64,000 nucleotides of DNA, taken from Scleromitrula shiraiana. Lineage: Eukaryota; Ascomycota; Leotiomycetes; Helotiales; Sclerotiniaceae. The DNA is taken from NCBI GenBank assembly GCA_028455995.1, contig JABELC010000009.1:1178001-1242000 (forward strand). Reading direction: 5' to 3'. Shown here piece by piece: positions 59,484 through 64,000 of this stretch (its first letter is position 1; each line of letters starts with the position of its first letter). Below the pieces are notes generated by a model. It worked only from the letters and a program-made list of their open reading frames with translations, was not told where the DNA came from and did not search any database. The position numbers were made by a program, and so were the translations under genes.

Positions 59484-59940
59484 GGATCTGGTCCGCCCCA
59501 TTCGGCAATAAGCCCCATTTGTAAATCGGACTACTCCATTGGTCAATCGGACCTCATTGCCGAATGGGGCATCCCATTGATCAATCGGCTGATTCACTAA
59601 TTAAGTAATTTTGAAGATATACTTTTTTTAAAAAAAATTATTTTAAAATAAACTTTATTTATTAATAAAAACATCAATAATAAAAAAATAAAAATAAAAA
59701 TTATTAATATTATTTTAATTGTTTTTTAACTTTTAATTCTAATATTTTTAACCCCCCTGTCTTTCTATATCTCTATAAAATAAATTACATTCCGATCAAA
59801 AAATTTAATTTTAAGCCGATTGATCAATGGGATGCCCCATTCGGCAATGAAGTCCGATTGACCAATGGGAGGGTCCGATTTATCAATGGGAGGGCCCATT
59901 GACAAATGGGAGTTATTGCCGAATGGGGCGGACCAGATCC
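59484..59940. mobile_element. MITE-like element with long inverted repeats
   Basis: A 457-bp non-coding unit whose ends are GGATCTGGTCCGCCCC (from 59484) and the exact inverse at 59925-59940. Both arms (about 59484-59600 and 59818-59940) are GC-rich and contain CATTCGGCAAT and several imperfect copies of a CAATGGGA / CCGATT module. The core (59600-59815) is almost pure A/T and resembles RIP-treated DNA. It has no transposase, so it would be a non-autonomous element. GATC at the borders is itself palindromic, so the exact ends and target duplication are unclear. Confidence 0.7.
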
Positions 59941-60330
59941 ACTATTATGATTTTCGGACCATTTTGTTGCATTTTGAAGTTTGATATTCCAAATCAACAG
60001 TATGAACTGAGATGTACATCATCATTAGTGGTATATGGATATGAGCTAGGGATTATATCATCATCATCATCGTCATCATACATTTTCCCTAATTATGTTC
60101 TCGCATCAAGACTGATGGTCGATCCGGCAGTTTTTGGGTACGAACTGGATGTGTGTACTGACTCCACTGACTTCACCTCTCAACATGTGAATTAGTTGAA
60201 CATTGAAATGGATGTGATGTAATTTGAGAAATTACCACATGATACAAATTCCCCATGGAGATTGTTTGCAAATTGAATGATACAACTCATGTCCCTTGTA
60301 AAAAAGGTCGATCATTGAATCCCACATCTA

Positions 60331-60910
60331 CCCTCGCCGTCGCAGATTGAGATGCGGGTATATACATCCACCACAATTTATGTTCCTCTCATCTATATCA
60401 TCACATAGTAAATATCATTCATGCCTGAACATGAAGTACTGAGATGTGTAAAATACTTGGTCTATGTGATCCATTCCAGTCCCATTTAGTATTTGTTCAG
60501 TCCATATCATCACAATGTAATTACAAAAAACATTTCAGTTGCAATTCATACTCACCGTCGCATACTGAGATGTGGGGTATATATCATCCAGTCCCTTTGA
60601 AGTTGTTTATCGTAATCCCGCACTTGTATTCACTGTCGCTACCAAGTTAAGGATATATTTCATTCGTCCCTTCTGAAGTTGTTATCGTAATCCCGCACCT
60701 GTATTCACTTTCAACACCAAGTTGATGGTATATAAGCCCCCCAACTTCTCAGATACCTACTGTTTACACCATCCAAAAACAACACACAACATGCTTCAAG
60801 TATCTTTGCCAATGGTACTTGGTGCCAACAACACATCATACAAGTCACATTATACCTCGCCGCTCAGTACTTATACTCAATGTCGATGCTGAGCGGTGAG
60901 GTATAAAATA
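60331..60910. repeat. Five dispersed copies of a GTCGC...GGTATA module
   Basis: Imperfect 34-40-bp copies lie at about 60331-60365, 60549-60586, 60627-60660, 60702-60735 and 60871-60910. Each has (T)CAC(C/T)GTCGC or a variant, then about 10-15 bp with TGAG/AAGTT, then GGTATAT or GGTATAA. Copies 3 and 4 are part of a longer repeat of about 74 bp that includes ATCGTAATCCCGCAC. The last copy forms a hairpin with 60851-60868. Confidence 0.5.
60851..60906. repeat. Hairpin-forming inverted repeat
   Basis: TATACCTCGCCGCTCAG (60851-60867) is the near-perfect inverse of CTGAGCGGTGAGGTATA (60889-60905), with one G:T-type mismatch and a loop of about 21 bases. Confidence 0.65.
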
Positions 60911-61626
60911 TCTTCTCCATTCTGAATTCCCCCCCTTCACACCAGCCAAAAACAACACACAACAAGACTCAAGGTCTGTACCCACACTACCTGGGTCTGA
61001 ACTGCATCTACATTCAACAACTCTCGTTCTTTCTCACCAAACTCAAAAGATATCTCAGTCTGTTCGTCATTCCCATCCCATTCTCAATCCCCACCATGCC
61101 TCAAAGGTCAACACTAAGATTTTTAGCATCCTCCACCTGACTCAACCCATCCAACTACTAGTCCACCGATTCAAGGCGTGTGTATGGCATCCTTCACTTG
61201 ACCACACTGCCTACACTATCACTATCATCAACCAACCATTCTCATGCCTCAAAGGTCAATACCATTAGTCTTTGGTATCGACTACCTCACCACATCATCA
61301 CCCTCGTCATCATCTTCATGAACAGCCAATCCTCGTCCTCTCGCATCAAGCTTCGGAACCTCTCAACTGCTAGTATTGCTCCGATATGTACCGGACATGC
61401 CTAGTAAGTATACTAGCAGAAATCCCACCTCACGAACCTGGTAATTTAGCACAATTCTGACTCTTTATTAGGTAGAACATCACGTCACACTCTTCCTGAA
61501 TTCTGGCCAGCGCTATTTTAGCAGAAGATGAGATGCATACTTAAACGCATCACTTCCTCTTCTTTTCTGCATTTTTCTCCTGCTATCCTCTATATTTGAC
61601 GAACATTCACAACTCAAGCTTCCAAA

Positions 61627-61705
61627 CCAAACTTTCAAACCAAACTTTCAAACCAAACTTTCAAACCAAACTTCCAAACCAAACTTCCAAACCAAACTTC
61701 TAAAG
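61627..61705 (+). repeat. 13-bp tandem array
   Basis: About six copies of CCAAACTTTCAAA, with TTTC to TTCC variants in the later copies. Confidence 0.8.
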
Positions 61706-61743
61706 CTCATAAACAGCTTTCAAACTTATTTACTATTTTCGGT

Positions 61744-62220
61744 TTGTGGTCTATCACAAACACGAACTCCCAAAGCTCACAAACAACTTTTATACTTTTA
61801 TACTATTTTCGATTTGTGGTCTATTACAAACACGAACTTCCGAAGTTTACATACAACTTTTATACTTTTATACTATTCTCGATTCGTGGTCTATTACAAA
61901 CACGAACTTCTAAAGCTCACATACAACTTTCAAACTTTTATATTATTCTCGATTCGTGGTCTATTACAAACACGAACTCCCAAAGCTCACAAACTACTTT
62001 TATACTTTTATACTATTCTCGATTCGTGGTCTATTACAAACACGAACTCCCAAAGCTCACATACAACTTTCAAACTTCTTTACTATTCTCGATTCGTGGT
62101 CTATTACAAACACGAACTTTTAAAGCTCACATACAACTTTCAAACTTCTTTACTTTTCTCGACTCATTGTCTATACCAAAAACGAACTTCAAAACCGCTT
62201 TACTCTTAACCCATTGTCTA
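61744..62220 (+). repeat. 70-bp minisatellite, about seven copies
   Basis: A landmark GTCTAT recurs at 61749, 61819, 61889, 61959, 62029, 62099 and 62169, an exact 70-bp period. Units alternate between variants (for example ACAAACAACTTTTATAC and ACATACAACTTTCAAAC). It lies directly upstream of the Asp-rich gene start and is open in a rotating reading frame throughout. Confidence 0.85.
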
Positions 62221-62241
62221 CTATCAACTCAAACATTCAAG

Positions 62242-63092
62242 ATGTCTTATCAAAAAGTTTCAAAACGGCAATCAATTTCAGATGGCCTAAACAGGCTTAG
62301 TACCTTTCTCCACGCTCCTACCATTCCCAAACCAACTACCACCGCCAAAACAGGAAAGCGCGAGGCGCTTAAAGCTAAAATCATCGAAAAATTCCAAATA
62401 GGGAAGGAGTTGCTCAAAAAAATCCACCCTAAGAATAGGGAGGAGAAGGGGTACACCTACACCTTCTCAATGGGGAAGGAGGGCGAAGACGATGATGATG
62501 ACGATGATGATGATGACGATGATGATGATGATGATGATGATGATGACGACTATGAACATTGGAGGTTAGTTACCCACTTAAACATTAATCACGGTTCAAT
62601 CAACTAACTCTAATTAGTTATTACCACGGCCAGGTCGCCAAAAAGACCCCAACCGCGGTCGAGCTAGTGCTCGAGCCCGAAGACGAGTGGGAGGATATCT
62701 CCTCTTCTGACGAAACCGAGCTAGAGGAGCTCGAGTTCACACCACTCGCCGCGGTTGGGGCACCAACTAACAACAGAGTTCGTCGGGTCGGAGGTGACTA
62801 TGGTGGTCATCATACTCACGTGGCTCAAGTTCCACCAGTTTTACCGGAACTTGGGCCGTATGATGGTCACACCTTTTTTGACTTCGTCAAAATTCACCTT
62901 CGGCCCGACGAGGAAGATACCGTGAGGAAGAAGGAGCGGCTGAGCCGCGACGACTGGCTGGGGGTGGGGGGGGCGAATCCCCTTACGGGGTTATTCGATG
63001 AGTTGGGGGTGAGTGGGGGTGGGGGTGGGGGTGGATATGGGAGTGGGAGAGGAAGAGACAGGAGACATAGGATCTCCTTCCTACTTAATTAG
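62242..63092 (+). CDS. Asp-rich hypothetical protein
   Basis: Unrecognised. Two exons (62242-62564, 62618-63092) encode 265 aa. The 53-bp intron has a GTTAGT donor, CTAAC branch point and TTAG acceptor. The start MSYQKVSKRQSISDGLNRLS is chosen because it lies just after the minisatellite and opens a hydrophilic protein; the same frame is open upstream to 61744, but that stretch is repeat-derived. Residues about 25-75 are basic (REALKAKIIEKFQIGKELLK). A run of about 20 aspartates from GAT/GAC repeats follows (62488-62550). The second exon is acidic (WEDISSSDETELEELEF), then has PYDGHTFFDFVKIHLRPDEE and a Gly-rich, Arg-rich tail. No signal peptide or membrane segment is seen. Codon use and the clean intron support a real gene; no function is inferred. 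Confidence 0.55.
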
Positions 63093-63120
63093 GGAAAGAG
63101 GAAGGAGATCCTATTTCTCC
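63061..63120. repeat. Strong hairpin across the stop codon of the Asp-rich gene
   Basis: 63061-63081 and 63100-63120 pair in 20 of 21 positions, with an 18-base loop that contains the TAG stop (63090-63092). In RNA this would be a very stable stem. Confidence 0.75.
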
Positions 63121-64000
63121 TCATGTATTGTAGTATAAGTGTTTCTTTTTTTTAGATAGATTTCCTTTGTTTTTTCTTTTGTTTTGGCGTTTTGGAGTTT
63201 TGGCGTTTGGGCGTTTGGGCGTTTTGGAGTTTGGGCGTTGGGGCGTTTGGCGTTTTTGTTTTTATTTTTATTTTTTGTTTTTTTTTTCTTTTGTATAGTA
63301 TAGAATGCATTGCTTTATTATTATTAACTGAGTCTTGATGATTGAAGTGACTTGAATATATGACTTGCTGTTGATGACTGGAACACAATAAAAGATGTGA
63401 GTTCCTCTCAATTGTTGATATGCTTTCGAGTATTGAAATGCTATGCGATATCCAGGTCATTGCTTGTGGCTGAACTTGTACTAAGTACTGAGCATATCAA
63501 AGTGTATAGGTTACTTTTAATTGCTAGAACACTTGTAAATTTTACAATCATCTAGAGGTATGAATCCAGCTTGGGGGCTGGGATTATTCAGATCTACAAG
63601 TTATCTTCGCACATTCTGCTCATTTCACACATTGATGTAGTTTCATTACATATACTTGGTTATTGAATTCACATGAACACTCAAGACTATGATAAATCTT
63701 AAGATGGTTCCACATTCCAGAATGACATTGACTGTTGAATTTATTGAGATGTGCAAAAGTTCCATGGTTATTGAAGTGCTATGGATGTCTAGATTATACT
63801 GAGATGTTGAAGTCGTTTGGATTTGCAGGAATCTCTCGGACATTAAGGTAGGTTGGAACTTTGAGTAGATATCAAATCAGAAGTTCACGAGTGTGTTAAT
63901 GTGATGCCGACTATGAACATTCACAACCCGCCCTATGAGGTATGTGATTTCTCTCCATGCTTTTCTTTTTTTACCTTCCCAATATTGCTTTTTTCTGCAT
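63093..64000. other. Gene-free right edge with GGCGTTT repeats
   Basis: Non-coding to the end. An irregular tandem array of TTTGGGCG/TTTTGGAG/TTTGGCG units occupies 63182-63255, followed by T-rich sequence. No further gene is seen. Confidence 0.5.

Overview
The window looks like nuclear DNA of a filamentous ascomycete (Pezizomycotina). Genes carry short introns (about 48-270 bp, mostly 48-62 bp) with GTAAGT-like donors and CTAAC/CTGAC branch points, and the housekeeping set is fungal: CDC73, SEH1, ALG7, SET3, VMA7, NUR1 and an NPC2-like lipid transfer protein. AT-rich islands and dead transposons show the C:G to T:A decay typical of repeat-induced point mutation (RIP). A leotiomycete (Helotiales/Sclerotiniaceae-like) is my best guess, but the sequence alone does not settle it.

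Layout. 0.2-6.2 kb holds an amino-acid permease (minus) and a FAD-dependent amine/amino-acid oxidoreductase (plus). They are transcribed divergently and separated by an AT island, and each has a tandem-duplicated GATA-type site upstream. 7-9.3 kb holds a broken S41-family peptidase gene with several lesions, one of which looks like a transposon excision footprint. 9.4-15 kb is gene-poor, with one small Cys-rich protein (52 aa) and a second AT island. 15-31.8 kb is a dense housekeeping block: CDC73, a CUE/RBR ubiquitin ligase, SEH1, ALG7, SET3 (minus) and an EBP-family membrane protein.

32.05-46.31 kb is one nested transposon stack. A Tc1/mariner-like element (TA target duplication) is interrupted by a minus-strand Copia-type LTR element (160-bp LTRs, GTTTG duplication), which is itself interrupted by a plus-strand copy of the same family (159-bp LTRs, ATAAG duplication). 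All are heavily RIP-like mutated.

47-50.7 kb holds two adjacent decayed genes, an amidase and a Zn2Cys6 regulator, probably a dead catabolic locus. 50.7-55 kb shows no convincing gene. 55-58.6 kb returns to housekeeping genes: NPC2-like protein, V-ATPase subunit F (minus) and NUR1. 58.6-64 kb is repeat-rich: a MITE-like inverted repeat, five promoter-like modules, a 13-bp and a 70-bp tandem array, an Asp-rich protein of unknown function, and a strong hairpin spanning that gene's stop codon.

No CRISPR array, rRNA or convincing tRNA was seen. All family assignments are from recognition of sequence motifs, not from a database search.
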